A DNA stretch of 64,000 nucleotides from Martensiomyces pterosporus (lineage: Eukaryota; Kickxellomycota; Kickxellomycetes; Kickxellales; Kickxellaceae). The stretch lies in contig MU603983.1 of NCBI GenBank assembly GCA_025201845.1, positions 1-64,000 on the forward strand. Reading direction: 5' to 3'. A program made the translations under genes and the position numbers. Numbering within the stretch: position 1 is the first letter of the stretch; the number at the start of each line of letters is the position of its first letter. Shown here piece by piece: positions 11,586-22,294 of this stretch. A model generated the notes under the pieces. The model did not search any database. It saw nothing but the letters and a program-made list of their open reading frames with translations, and was not told the DNA's origin.

Positions 11586-12593
11586 ATGGAGTTTTCGTCG
11601 TTTCGCAAAACCGCGTGGGATCCAGTGCTCATTCTGTCGCAGATCGCCACAGTCCAATGTTTTGGCTACAGCACATTCAGTTTCTGCATGGTCGTGGCCA
11701 ACCTACTAACTGATATCCCGCTCGGCCCACAGCTGCTCTTTGATAGCCGGCTAGTACGCGGGGACACAGTTGAGGGGTGGGTTATAGGCGGCGGGCTTTT
11801 GGCCATTGGGTTCACAAATATTCTGCCACTGGTGTACATGGTTGAGCGGTCTCGACTGTGCATTGATTTTTCGCTGACATTCTACATCATCCATCTTATC
11901 CTGGTGTGGTGGCACCAGGGAGGACCGCCGAATACGCTGCTTTGGTGGCTGGTGGTGGGAGCGTCTGGATCGGCCATGGCGTTCGTTGGTCGTGCAGCAT
12001 GTTTGAGGAGAGAGCTGCTGCCGATTGCCATCAGGAACTTCTTGCCTAGCCATCCGAGAGAGGATGGCGGCGAGTCGCACAATGGGCCGGTCGGCGTCGA
12101 GGAGCATGAACTGGAGACTAGAGATCCGGCTGACGGATTGCACAGAGATGCACCAAGCATGGACAGCGCCGACGGCCATGACCATGCACCGCGAAGAAAG
12201 GAGACGGAGGTGCTGTTTGACGGCAGTCATTTGGACGAGGACGAGGACGACGGCGTAGGCAACAGCAGTGGTGCTACCAAGACAAGCAAGCCGCAGGAAG
12301 GTGGAGACGCTCAAGACAAGGGCGAGGAGAGCGACGGATGGGACAACGACAACTGGGGCGAGGATGATGAGGATGATGAGGATGATGAGGATGATGAGGA
12401 TGATGAGGATGATGTGGATAATGCTACGAGTGCTGCTGCTGCTGCCTTAAAGGCAAAATCGCCTGCATTGACTTCTGCCAGCGGAGCATCCACTCCGTTT
12501 GCCACTGCCTCGCATAGCCCCCCATCGCACAGCAGAGCGGCAACGCCTTCTGGGCCCAGGAAAGCTTTCCCCAAGGGCGATAAGGACCGCTAA
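11586..12593 (+). CDS. SYS1: SYS1-like Golgi membrane protein with acidic tail
   Basis: 335 residues. The first ~150 match the Sys1 family: an N-terminal WDPVLILSQI followed by four hydrophobic helices, including GGGLLAIGFTNILPLVYMVE and LTFYIIHLILVWWHQGG, and TLLWWLVVGASGSAMAFVG. Sys1 is the Golgi receptor for the Arl3/ARFRP1 GTPase and acts upstream of Arl1 and golgins; this role is family knowledge. Unlike animal Sys1 (about 156 residues), it has a ~170-residue hydrophilic tail with an Asp/Glu run coded by a GATGATGAG-type repeat (12362-12415), then an Ala/Ser/Pro-rich end. ELP2 ends 293 bp upstream on the same strand. Confidence 0.85.
   Translation: MEFSSFRKTAWDPVLILSQIATVQCFGYSTFSFCMVVANLLTDIPLGPQLLFDSRLVRGDTVEGWVIGGGLLAIGFTNILPLVYMVERSRLCIDFSLTFYIIHLILVWWHQGGPPNTLLWWLVVGASGSAMAFVGRAACLRRELLPIAIRNFLPSHPREDGGESHNGPVGVEEHELETRDPADGLHRDAPSMDSADGHDHAPRRKETEVLFDGSHLDEDEDDGVGNSSGATKTSKPQEGGDAQDKGEESDGWDNDNWGEDDEDDEDDEDDEDDEDDVDNATSAAAAALKAKSPALTSASGASTPFATASHSPPSHSRAATPSGPRKAFPKGDKDR
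12362..12415 (+). repeat. GATGATGAG-type coding repeat
   Basis: About six repeats of a nine-base unit encode an uninterrupted Asp/Glu tract in the SYS1 C-terminal tail. The repeat is in frame, so length changes would alter the protein by whole residues. Confidence 0.85.
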
Positions 12594-12823
12594 GTAGCTT
12601 GTTAGTGTAGAACCACTCGTTTAAACATGACTTGTAAGCGTGAACTCCATGTGTCTCTGTTGGCTGTTGATCTCGATTGTTTGCTGCGGCAATAAGGGGA
12701 TGCAGATTTCGCATTCATTTTGTCATGGGGACTGCTCAGTGGACCGGTGGCCCACTCTTGCCTCCACATAACTTTACTCACACTCTGCTATCGTCAGCTT
12801 GTTTTATTTGGTTCGTGTGTATA

Positions 12824-14527
12824 ATGGACGATAGCTATTCCCTTGCGCGTGGGCTGCCAGATAATATTATTGAGTGTATTGTTGGGTGTCTTGCTCGTGA
12901 AGGAGCTTCGGCAAACCAGCACACCTTTGGCGATTACAACTACGACCACGATGCAGCGGTAGTGCCGCTGTTTATCGATACCCCATCGCTATTTCCAATC
13001 CTCAGTCTGTCCCGGCAGTGGAGGAGGGCTGCGTTGGCACACCTATACAAGGAGGTAGTGTTCCGGGCAACAAGGGACGGCAGTCGCACTGCAGATGGCT
13101 GGTCACTGCGTGCTCGCAGCTTGGAAAACGCGATTCGATTCAAGCACCACAACCTAGTCAAGGTTGCGCATCTACAAATGCCCCTGAACGGAGTTCTCTG
13201 TGGCAACGTACCCATGCTACTAAACAGGGGACCGTACAAAGCAATAGTGCTCCCAAGTGTCACACAGCTGACTGTTCGGTTTACGTACAGCACACATTCG
13301 AGGCGAAGGTATGCACAAATGGCACCCTCTTGGGTCGAGAGACTAACAGCGCACACTCGCCGTCTGTTCCCCAATGCCGATAGGAGGCTGTTCTATGCTG
13401 CCTCAAACGACAATAGAAACGACCCGGAGTGGATATACAGGATAGCAGGGGCCATGTCCAGTGATGACACAGCACACGCGCTGGCGTTTCATCTGGCCTT
13501 TCCGCGGTCGACATCAGTCAGCCTTGAAGCGATGACATCGCTAGTGCACACTGTTACTGGCCTGAGACACATAAGGCTGGCGTTCCGTACAATCAGTGAT
13601 ATTCACGTCGATCTGGTGCGCAGGAACTCGCTGACACTGGAGTCAATTCACTTGTCAGAGATCGACTCACGCCACTGCCTGCGCCTGCTAATCCAGCAGG
13701 ATGCACAAGGTAGCAACAAACCCATGGTTTACCCCAACGTCCGGACATTGGAGGTTGGCACGGACTGCCTGTATTATCTCAACCAGCGCACACTGCCGCT
13801 CGGAGTTCCGTTCCCGTCCTTGGTCAGCCTCAACTGCATGCACGCGTATCCATTTGCAAATGACGTGTTGCTGCGAGGTAACAGCACGACGCTAGAGTCA
13901 ATATCCCTATGCGTAGATGAAAGGACCTTGGGCATGTTTGCTAAAACGGACTTGTTTTCCGATAGCAATGACAATGCATATCCGGTGCTCCGTCGTGTTA
14001 GGATTTACAGCACTGATTATAGTCGCTATGTCCTGCCTGCTGATCGAATGCCCGACGTTCTTCGTATGACACTCTGCGTGCCCGAAGGAGTCCAGTGCCT
14101 CGAGTTGGATGCTTTGAGAGGAGCTGCTCCGGACTCTGTAATTTCTGCTATTCATAATGCTCCCATCTCGCGGCGGAATTTGCGCGTTCTGGGCATCCCA
14201 CACATCAAGTTTAGCCTGGCCGGGCTTGTGGAGCTTGTCCAAATGCTTCCCAACATCGAGCATCTGGCAATTGCACTATCTGTCGAAGAGGGCCTGCATT
14301 CGGAGCTTCATCCAGCGAGCAATGACTGTCGCTTATCTACGCTCAGACTATACTTTTCTGCAAACGAAACTGACAGGCAGCTTTTTGAACAGGCAACACG
14401 TAGGCTGGCATTGCTCATTCCATCTCTGCGCCGAATCATCACAGACCGTGGTGACGGAGGCATTGCTATATTAAAGCCTGCGGATTTAGCACTCAATCCA
14501 GCAGACCCAGTTGATATGATTCAATAG
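12824..14527 (+). CDS. F-box/LRR-like protein of an apparently duplicated family
   Basis: 567 residues from the ATG at 12824 (MDDSYSLARGLPDNIIECI). In-frame sequence continues upstream to 12677, with another ATG near 12725, but it is not protein-like. The N-terminus resembles a divergent F-box: LPDNIIECIVGCL, then PSLFPILSLSRQWRRAALAHLYKEV. In known F-box proteins this binds Skp1 in SCF ubiquitin ligases. The middle has irregular Leu-rich segments (for example LRHIRLAFRTISDIHVDLV and SLTLESIHLSEI), consistent with LRR-type solenoid repeats. The C-terminus has LALLIPSLRRIITD. A decayed paralogue lies about 360 bp downstream. The assignment rests on pattern, not a clear signature. Confidence 0.6.
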   Translation: MDDSYSLARGLPDNIIECIVGCLAREGASANQHTFGDYNYDHDAAVVPLFIDTPSLFPILSLSRQWRRAALAHLYKEVVFRATRDGSRTADGWSLRARSLENAIRFKHHNLVKVAHLQMPLNGVLCGNVPMLLNRGPYKAIVLPSVTQLTVRFTYSTHSRRRYAQMAPSWVERLTAHTRRLFPNADRRLFYAASNDNRNDPEWIYRIAGAMSSDDTAHALAFHLAFPRSTSVSLEAMTSLVHTVTGLRHIRLAFRTISDIHVDLVRRNSLTLESIHLSEIDSRHCLRLLIQQDAQGSNKPMVYPNVRTLEVGTDCLYYLNQRTLPLGVPFPSLVSLNCMHAYPFANDVLLRGNSTTLESISLCVDERTLGMFAKTDLFSDSNDNAYPVLRRVRIYSTDYSRYVLPADRMPDVLRMTLCVPEGVQCLELDALRGAAPDSVISAIHNAPISRRNLRVLGIPHIKFSLAGLVELVQMLPNIEHLAIALSVEEGLHSELHPASNDCRLSTLRLYFSANETDRQLFEQATRRLALLIPSLRRIITDRGDGGIAILKPADLALNPADPVDMIQ

Positions 14528-14889
14528 ATCCAGTTATTTCCATGCTGCTCACTCTTTCTTCACACGCCCTGCTACTGCGGCGAGAAACGCGCATTTCTTT
14601 GCGGGTTCGAGTACTCAAGAACCCCACATTGATGCGCTCTTTCCGATCTTTGAGTGGTCGTTAATGGAAGCTCGTCGATGGCTTGAACTGACGGTAGTAT
14701 CGCCAGTTTTCTCTCTCCTGAAACAGCATTAGCATGTATCTTGTTGTCTACGGCCTTGAACACTCCCTCTTTGGATTCCAGCATAGAGACATCGCCGCTG
14801 TGAGCATGCACTCGTTTTCATTTGTGCTGGCGACTGTCCTCGGGCGCGTGCTTGAGGTTGCAATACAATAAAGGCGTATCGCCATCAGC
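14528..14889. other. gap between F-box-like gene and its remnant
   Basis: No gene supported. An ATG-initiated frame at 14734-14871 lies in the same frame as the downstream remnant and may be further decayed sequence. It shows no recognisable motif. Confidence 0.35.
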
Positions 14890-15330
14890 TGCACAGAGCT
14901 TGCCCACAGTAGAAAGGCCAGCTCGCTTTTGTCTCTTTTGGCTGCCTGCCACCAGTGGCGAGAAACAACCATGGAGATCTTGTACAATCGCGCATTTCTA
15001 ATCATCCACAAGAGGCACCGCTCTATCATGAGCAACAGGCACACCCTTGACGATATTACCTACTATTTAGTATGTGCTGCTATAAAAGAGCTGGTCTATG
15101 GAATCATTGATGGCACCCATCGATGGATTTATCGCAAAATGCGTGCCAGCCAGTGCACACTTGTCGACGGTTGAGGGCCGCTGTGGTTTCGCATGATTCA
15201 GTTTCAATGCGCCTTGGAAAATATGCGCATGCTCGCCTGTGCGCTGCCTTCACTCAGACATGCTATCATAGGCGATGCTAGTCACCGAGGATGGCAACCA
15301 AGGCTTGAATCGCTGTATGGAAAAATATAG
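14890..15330 (+). pseudogene. remnant of a second F-box/LRR-like gene
   Basis: In one frame, SSLLSLLAACHQWRETTMEI then LYNRAF mirrors the N-terminal LFPILSLSRQWRRAALAHLY segment of the intact neighbour. After a TGA at 15172-15174 the same frame continues with LACALPSLRHAIIGD, mirroring the neighbour's C-terminal LALLIPSLRRIITD, and ends at a TAG at 15328-15330. Roughly 400 codons of the middle are missing and no good start is present. This reads as a paralogue with a large internal deletion and a nonsense codon. The upstream piece from 14734 is in the same frame but contains a TAA and shows no similarity I can see. Confidence 0.6.
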
Positions 15331-15369
15331 AAAAGTACGACAAGAGCTAGACAAGAAACAAGACGCTGC

Positions 15370-16850
15370 TTAGAGCTTGGCAATGATGGCGTCAGTGAAC
15401 TGGGTGTTGGAAGCCTTGCCGCCCAGATCAGCAGTGATGGACTTGCCGTCGGCAATGGTGGTCAGAGCAGCCTGCTCGATGCGGTCAGCGAAGGAGTTGA
15501 GGTTCATGTGGCGGAGCATCATGCACGAAGAGAGGAGCAGGGCAGTGGGGTTAGCCTTGTCCTGGCCAGCGATATCGGGTCCAGTACCGTGGACAGACTC
15601 GAAGATCGAGGCATCGCGGCCGATGTTTCCGGAGGGAGTGAGGCCAAGACCACCAATAAGACCAGCACACATGTCGGAGAGAATATCGCCATAGAGGTTG
15701 GGCATGACCATGACGGTGTTCGCATACTGCGAGGGGTCCTGCACGATCTGCAGGCAGGCGCGGTCAAGGAGGACCTCGTCAAACTGCACGCTGGGGAACT
15801 CCTTGGCGACCTCCTGGCAGGCCTGGAGGAACAGACCGTCGGAGAGCTTCATGATGTTGGCCTTGTGCACGGCAGTGACGTGGTTGCGGCCAGTGGCGAT
15901 GGCGTGGGCAAAGGCAAAGCGAGCGACGCGCTCCGAGGCAGGCTTGGTGATCAGCTTGATGCTCTGCATGACGCCATCAACGACCTCGTGCTCAATGCCC
16001 GAGTACTCACCCTCAGTGTTCTCACGGATCAGGACGGTGTTGACGTTGCTGTAGTGGGTGGCGAATCCAGGCACGGATTTGCAGGGGCGCACGTTGGCGT
16101 ACAGGTTGAACGTGCGGCGGAGTGTGAGGTTGAGCGACACATGCCCCTTACCGATGGGGGTGGCCAGGGGACCCTTGAGGGCGATCTTGGTGCGCAGGAT
16201 CGAGTGCAGGGCCTCGTCAGGGATCACAGTCTTGCCGTCGCGGAGGACTGGGGTGACATCGACGCTCTCCCACTCGATGGGCACCTTGGCGGCAGTGAAA
16301 ATGCGCTCGACGGACTTGGAGATCTCAGGGCCGATTCCGTCGCCGGGGATTATCGTGACCTCGTAGTTGCCGTTGCTGTTCTTCTGGCCGGCATACTGTC
16401 CGATCGCAGAGGGCTGTGCGGCCGAAGCCATGGAGCGCGAGGCGACGCCAAAAGCCTATATGTTCGCAGAAGATTGCATGTGAGCATTTTCTAGTTAGCT
16501 GGCACGAGTCTAACTGTGGCTATTCAGGGCAATGGTGGGCAGCTGTGTCCACGCTGGCAGAGAGATAGCGCGTATGGCCACAAACAGCGCCTCGCTGCTC
16601 TTCTGAGCACATTTGTTCCCTAGAGCAGCCCGTTTCTCTGCGCTGTCTAGGCAGCAATACACATGAGCACTAAGAGAGTCACCAACTGTGAGCATCAACA
16701 GCAGCACACACGCTGAATACAAATTACAGCACGCATCAGGCTGTACGATTACAATAAACAGCGCAAATTCAGCAAGGGCGCTGGACAGGCAAAGCTGGTG
16801 GGCTGACATACCTGCGACTTGGTGAAGGCACGACGAGTAAGGTTGAACAT
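15370..16850 (-). CDS. IDH2: mitochondrial NAD-isocitrate dehydrogenase, catalytic subunit
   Basis: Exon 1 is 16812-16850 (ATG, 13 codons, [13 protein letters not shown]). Exon 2 is 15370-16455. The 356-nt intron has a GTATGT donor, a GCTAAC branch-like site and a TAG acceptor. The 374-residue product begins with a basic amphipathic presequence split by the intron. It then shows the IDH family core: [53 protein letters not shown] and [18 protein letters not shown]. The signatures [20 protein letters not shown] and [22 protein letters not shown] favour the catalytic subunit (yeast Idh2, human IDH3A) over the regulatory Idh1. It oxidises isocitrate to 2-oxoglutarate with NAD in the matrix (TCA cycle). 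Codon use is strongly biased, as in highly expressed genes. Confidence 0.93.
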
Positions 16851-17413
16851 TGTGAGAGTGGGGGTAGCAGCAGGGAAAACAAATAGAGCAAAGATGCGAA
16901 AGCAAGAGCCGAGGCGGTTGGAGGAAGCAAGGAGTAGGGAGAAATACCACGGCAGCAGCAGAAAAATGTTGTCGAAAGGGCGCGCTTATCTGCGACCCCC
17001 CATTCGCCAAAAAGCCCACGCTCTGAGGGAGTTCAAAGAGCAGGCTGGGCGGAAATTGTTGAGCCAGAAACTGGTCGTTTAGATAAGAGCTAGCGGGGTG
17101 GAGGATAGGCTTTTTGCGGGTGTGTGGCAGAAACCTGGGAGCGAACGGAACAGCGCAACACCCCCAACAATCCCATGCGCACGCGTAGGAGTCGATCAGC
17201 CTTCAACGCCGACTATCGCCCCGAGGAGAGCAAGCTGGCTCAGCTAGGCGCCCCATGCCGAGAAGCAGTGAAGAACAAGCGAGGTATTTAAATGGAAAGA
17301 AACGAAACGAAAAGACAGAAATTAGAAGCACTTGGCCGAAAGAGAAACTAAAAACAAGGAGCCCTTCTGGCGCCCCTCCAGCCTCAACCTTTTCCTTGGG
17401 TGTCTATCCATCG
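16851..17413. other. gap upstream of IDH2
   Basis: It lies between the IDH2 start and the 3' end of the bZIP gene, both on the minus strand, so it should hold the IDH2 promoter and the bZIP 3' UTR. No gene or distinct motif was recognised. Confidence 0.4.
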
Positions 17414-18673
17414 CTATACCCTAGGCTTCTTGAACGATGGCTCGCCCGAGATCGGCGTAGGCGCAATGCTCAGGTGCTGGTGCTGGTGCAGTACTGGGGC
17501 TAAGGACGGGGTAGCTGAGATGTCGATACCATTGGGGTGGTGGCAGGGGCACTGGATGTTGTTGAGGATATGCGGGTCCTTCTCTGTGATCAGAGACTTG
17601 AGCCAGCGCGTCTCCTGCTCCAGCTCCTGCACCCGCTTCTCCAAAGCCTCGGCCTTGGCAGTCATCTCGCGAGCTGTGCGCTCGAGTGCCTGCTCCTTGA
17701 GCTTCTTCTTGATGCGGAACCTGGCCGAAGCAGCAGTGTTGCGCCGCCTCTTGTCTTCCTCTGCCGCATGCTTGCGGCTATCCTCCTCGTTGAGTTCGCC
17801 ATTGCCGCCAGCATCATCATCAGCAGCTGATGTGCTGCTGGTGGCCGATGTGGCAGCAGCAGGGGTGGGGGACGACGAGGATTTTGCCTTTGACGAGGAC
17901 TTGCGCTGTGTTGGCTGTGGGGCAATAGGGGGTGCAGCAGCTGGTGCAGCTGTGTTGCTCTTGGGCATGATGGTGGGCTGGCGGTACAGCTGAGGAGGCG
18001 GAGGAGGAGGGAGCATGTTTGAAGATGCGTTGCTGGCAGTGGTAGTAGCAGGCGAGATAGCAAGGGGCTGCGGCTGGTTGGTCGGCTGTGGCGCCAGGGA
18101 CACAAGTGGGATCATGGGCACGCCGTTGATAACAACAGGGCCCTGTTGCTGCTGCTGCTGCCGCTGTGGGTGGTGGCTGTGGGGCTGCGACAGTCTAGCC
18201 CACTGCTGCTGCTGCTGCTGTGAGGCAGGGGCAGCTGCAATAGCATTGAACAAGTCAGCTGTAGTCGTGCCCATCATGAACCCAAGAGGGTTGCTTTGAG
18301 AGGCGGCCTGGTGGTGCTGGTGAGTAGCCGAGTGAGGGGTATGAGGCTCCTGATGCTGCTGTGTGAGATTCATAAAGTTCCATGCAGCCTGAGTAGCGCT
18401 GCCGCCAGCACCGCTAGTGGTGCTGCGATGCTCGTCAGCTGACGCAGAGGTCGAAGCCGAAGCTGAAACCGAGACAGAGCTGCTGGTAGGAGAAGAAGAC
18501 GAGGCCTTGGAAGCAGGCTGCTGCTGCTGCTCGTCGCTTACAGGCTCAAACTGGAACTGGGCGTTGCTCCATAGCGCCAGTTCGTCCTGAAGCTCCTGTG
18601 TGCTAAGCATGGGAGTTTGCGGCGATTCAGGATTTAGGCGGAAAAGTTGGCTCCAGGCACTGTAATCGGACAT
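17414..18673 (-). CDS. bZIP transcription factor, CYS3/MetR-like
   Basis: 419 residues from an ATG at 18673. A bZIP lies near residues 305-365. The basic region RRRNTAASARFRIKKKLKEQ is followed by a leucine zipper with regular hydrophobic spacing (EALEKRVQELEQETRWLKSL). NTAASARFR with a KKK continuation is shared by fungal sulfur regulators (Neurospora CYS-3, Aspergillus MetR) and related factors, so control of sulfur assimilation is a reasonable but unproven guess. The N-terminal 300 residues are Gln-, Ser- and Pro-rich with poly-Gln tracts, typical of an activation domain. A His/Cys cluster (CPCHHPNG) follows the zipper. Confidence 0.85.
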   Translation of the reverse strand: MSDYSAWSQLFRLNPESPQTPMLSTQELQDELALWSNAQFQFEPVSDEQQQQPASKASSSSPTSSSVSVSASASTSASADEHRSTTSGAGGSATQAAWNFMNLTQQHQEPHTPHSATHQHHQAASQSNPLGFMMGTTTADLFNAIAAAPASQQQQQQWARLSQPHSHHPQRQQQQQQGPVVINGVPMIPLVSLAPQPTNQPQPLAISPATTTASNASSNMLPPPPPPQLYRQPTIMPKSNTAAPAAAPPIAPQPTQRKSSSKAKSSSSPTPAAATSATSSTSAADDDAGGNGELNEEDSRKHAAEEDKRRRNTAASARFRIKKKLKEQALERTAREMTAKAEALEKRVQELEQETRWLKSLITEKDPHILNNIQCPCHHPNGIDISATPSLAPVLHQHQHLSIAPTPISGEPSFKKPRV

Positions 18674-21513
18674 TGAGCTGTTGACTTTGGCGCGTGCTTT
18701 CGAGGTCAGGGGCTGTTTGGCTATTTCCTCCTACTATTTCAAAACACCTAATAAATAGAGAACGCGAATTCCTGTTGCTAGAGAAGGATAATTCAGCCAA
18801 TGTCTCTTGCGTCTTTTTCTGTTGTGGAGCAGGACAAGGGATTTGTGTCAATGCGCAAGTAGCTGGAAAAGAGTGTCAAAAAAAAAACGTGAGTCAGCGA
18901 GTCGGTATATGACGGGGAAAAGCCGGGAGAAGAGAAACAGAAAATACCTTTGCTGTGGGAGTGGGAGGGGGAAGAGAGGAATAAAAAGGAAACCCTCGAA
19001 ACCAAAGAGCCAGACAGGAAGCTGCGATTGGGCGCGGGCAAGTGCGGTGGATATTATATATCGATAAGCTTGCTGCCGCTTGACACTCGAAGGAGTCGAG
19101 GCAGCAGCCGTCGTAGCAGCCGTCGCAGCAGCCGTCGCTGGCGGCAGCGGCAGAAGCGCACGCCAGCTGCAGGCTGCTTTATCCCTGTTGACTTGCGCTC
19201 TTTCGCCCAGCCGTCTGACTAATACGCGTAGGGCGAGCCCGGGTTCCACACGAAGGCAGGCTGTGGCCGCAGAGCCAGCAGAGTAGCAGACAAGCCGTGC
19301 AGGCTTGTGGGCTGCCCACCCGCCTTCCATTGGACGCCGCCCGGGCAGATTGCCCACAGATTCGTGCATCTGGCCAGCACAGCATGCCGGTCAGGTCAAA
19401 CAGGGCCAGGAGACGCGTAGATCGCTGCTTCTTTCTGTGTGTCCGGCGCATCCACCGCCATTTCTGTAGCTGCTGGGTTATCTCTGAATGCTCTCCGCAC
19501 TCCAGTCTAACCACCAGAGCCCCGCCTCCCATCGCCGCCTGCCCGAGGTTTGCAGCGGAGCACTTGGAGGCGCCTTTGCCGAGGAATGCCGGCTTGGAGA
19601 CCGCTGCTTGCTACAGCTGAAAGCGCCACCCACAGTGCACTCGCAGCAATGGCAGCGGCAGCGGCCATGGCGTGTAGCGGAGATGCAGACTACACAGGCC
19701 ATGCGACTATCATTCGACACGAGCAAGAGACGCCGTGTACACATGCAAGCAGCGCCGTGTCTTGCGTCTGAAGGCAGACGGACATCCCATGCCCTTTGCC
19801 TAAGATATAATAGCAGCAGAAAGCATATATGTGGTGTGGGTGCTTAGAGCTTGTTGTTGGCCATGCTTGCTCTATGCAAGACTCATGCAAATTAGCATGC
19901 GCACCCCCATCCCACCCAGCCTGGCACCCTGCTCACATGTTTTAATTTGAAATGACGCAATTTGCCTGGGTCCTTTGCACCATCCCTCTCGGCCTATGAA
20001 TGAGAGTGAGGCAAAGTCTGGCGTATGCACCTCAAAGAGCGCCCAAGCAGAGACGCCTTTGCCTGTGGTTGATGTTTCAATACTGCGCTTGCTCCTCAGC
20101 TCTCCCAGGCACCCCTCGATTTCACATAGGCTGGTGCTTTCTATTCCTGGGAGTCAGCAGCAAAGGAGTGTGCAAAAATGTTGGGCGATGAACAGACTGG
20201 GCGACAGTGGACATATTGGAGGTTGGGCGACTGCTGAAAAGTGAGCCCAATAAATATCACCGATCCTCCCCGGGTGTGCTCTTGAGTAGACGGATTGGCT
20301 GCCAATTTATTGTGCGCATTCCTTTTTCTGAGTCTGCGTTGCGCATTAGCTGCCAGTGGTTCTCCTGTAGAACTTCCACAGCACCCAAAAGCAGCATGTC
20401 TTTGCAGTGCTCCACTGGCAAGTTAACAGCAACCTCCTCCTGTCCCCTGTTGAGTCCGCCATCCACGAAGACGAATTAATTACAAATGCGTGACGCTGGT
20501 TCATATAAAACAGAATCAGCAGCGCCAGGACTCCTTCCAGCCACTGAGAAAAAAAAAAAAAGAAGGCACGCTTTAGCTGCTCGGTCTTTGGCACGGTGGA
20601 GAATAGCGAGTGCCGCTGCAGCTGCCAGCAAAATGCATCTCATGCCTGCTCTCGCACCCCATCCCACGCCGCTAGTGAACCCTTAAATGCAGCCTGTCTC
20701 CACAAGAGCAAAATGTGCAGTGAACAGCTATTAGGGACACGATAAGCAGCGTAGATATGCACCTCTAGTGTTATAACATGGATTCAAGGTGCAATGCGTG
20801 CATGTGTTTGTCGCAGACTAGCTGCTAACCCACCTACTATATGCTGCTTCCATTATCCCCCTTCTTGCAGCACTTGGCATTTGAATAAACTTGTCTCCAC
20901 GCTATGACGCCCTTGCCCCAAAGCTGTCCCCTTGTTGGCAGTAGGCATGTGCCGCGTGCACGCTTAAATAAACGCTTGCCTGCGCTTGCCTGCGCCTGCC
21001 TTTCCTGACTCTCCACTAGCATGCTGCCGTGGCAGGCCTCTTTCTCTTTATTAGATCCCAGGCGCTCGATCCCAACCATGGCCAGATACACTTAATCGAG
21101 ATCACGGAAATTCCCTAGACGGCCATTGGCCGAGACGAAGCGGGAGTAGGGCGCAAGCCAAGTAGGAGTGCAGGCTGGCGGAAATGAGGGTGCAGATGAG
21201 GGTCAGTAAGCGGAGGTTCGAAAAACCAACACTGGCCGTCTTCTGCACACTTTTGCTTTCTCCTGTTTGGCAAAATAGAAGCACCATCCCTTTTCCGCTC
21301 TATATAGCCCCTTGACTTTTATTGCCTTATTGTCCGCCTCTGCTTGTATTCAGGAGACCAAACAGACGCTCCTCTTTCCAGACCACCAGCTTTACTGCTA
21401 TTCAGATACCACCCCTCTGGGAACGAAACACGGCACTAATACAGCACTGCAGAATAGAGATAATCACGCCAGCCTATTACAGCTCGGACTGCGAGGATAA
21501 AATAATAAAGCAA
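18674..21513. other. 2.8-kb gap, no gene seen
   Basis: Between the minus-strand bZIP gene and the plus-strand USP gene. It contains imperfect CAGCCGTCG-type repeats at about 19096-19140, a run of A residues near 20549-20561, and a short CGCTTGCCTG-type repeat near 20978-21000. A TATATAG at about 21301, 210 bp upstream of the USP start, may be a TATA element. Open frames here are short and compositionally unlikely. Confidence 0.45.
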
Positions 21514-22294
21514 ATGAGCCGCGAAAGCGTTACGATCCCTGGAAAAACCCCTCAGGACGCCGTGATGGAAGAGGACGACGATGATCTGTCAATGCTTTTG
21601 TCCCGTAGCGCACCAAAGATCGAGCGCCACAAGACCGTGGTGCCTATTCACAAGGACGACGTCGAGTTTTCTGACTTTGACCGTGCAATTGTAATTGCAA
21701 TTGACGAAAGCTCAAACTCAGACATTGTCGTTGACTGGGCCGCCGACCGTGTTTTGCGTCGGAGAAAGGACTTGGTAGGTGGCCGCTGTTAATAGGAACG
21801 ATGCCCTGGGCACTTGAACAAAAGAATTGCTACCACCAAGCTTATGTCATGCTTATTCTCCGCTCGCACTTTATTAGGTTGTCCTCGTGAATGTACAGCC
21901 CGAGTCGAAGTCGTGGAAGGTTTCTAATATTGGCGGCACGCTTGCCAGGCCATTTGGCCGCACTGCAGGGTCATCCACGCTGCCACCCGAATCTTTAAGC
22001 CAGATCGACGATGAGGCTAAGGAGCGCTGTAGAAAGATCCTCTCTCCACATGCAGAGAAGCTCCAGAGGGACGGATTTGTCGTCAAGGGCATTTGCTTGA
22101 TCGGAAACCCCAAGGAAGTCCTTGTTGCCAGCTCAAATGTCAAGAAGCCCGCCATGATTATCATGGGCACCCATGGCCGTGGCTCGGTCAAGAGGTTCCT
22201 CATGGGGAGTGTTGCTGAATACGTCCTGCACCACAGCGCCATTCCAGTACTGATTGTGCCTAATGGCTCGGGAAAGACCTCGGAGAGCGAGTAA
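21514..22294 (+). CDS. universal stress protein (UspA) family
   Basis: Exon 1 is 21514-21774 (ATG, MSRESVTIPGK) and exon 2 is 21878-22294. The 103-nt intron (GTAGGT donor, ATTAG acceptor) is in phase 0 and joins RRKDL to VVLVNVQPE. The product is 225 residues. After an acidic N-terminal stretch (EEDDDDLSM) comes a USP fold: RAIVIAIDESSNSDIVVDWA (strand 1 and helix), then AMIIMGTHGRGSVKRFLMGS, which matches the ATP-binding pattern G-2X-G-9X-G(S/T), and ending IPVLIVPN. USP proteins are small alpha/beta nucleotide-binding proteins linked to stress responses. Fungal members are often phosphorylated through their N-terminal extension. The target process here is unknown. Confidence 0.9.

Noticed and set aside
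15508..16494. 328-codon open frame antisense to IDH2
   Set aside because: A shadow of a highly biased gene. The composition is repetitive and the sense frame is an unambiguous IDH.
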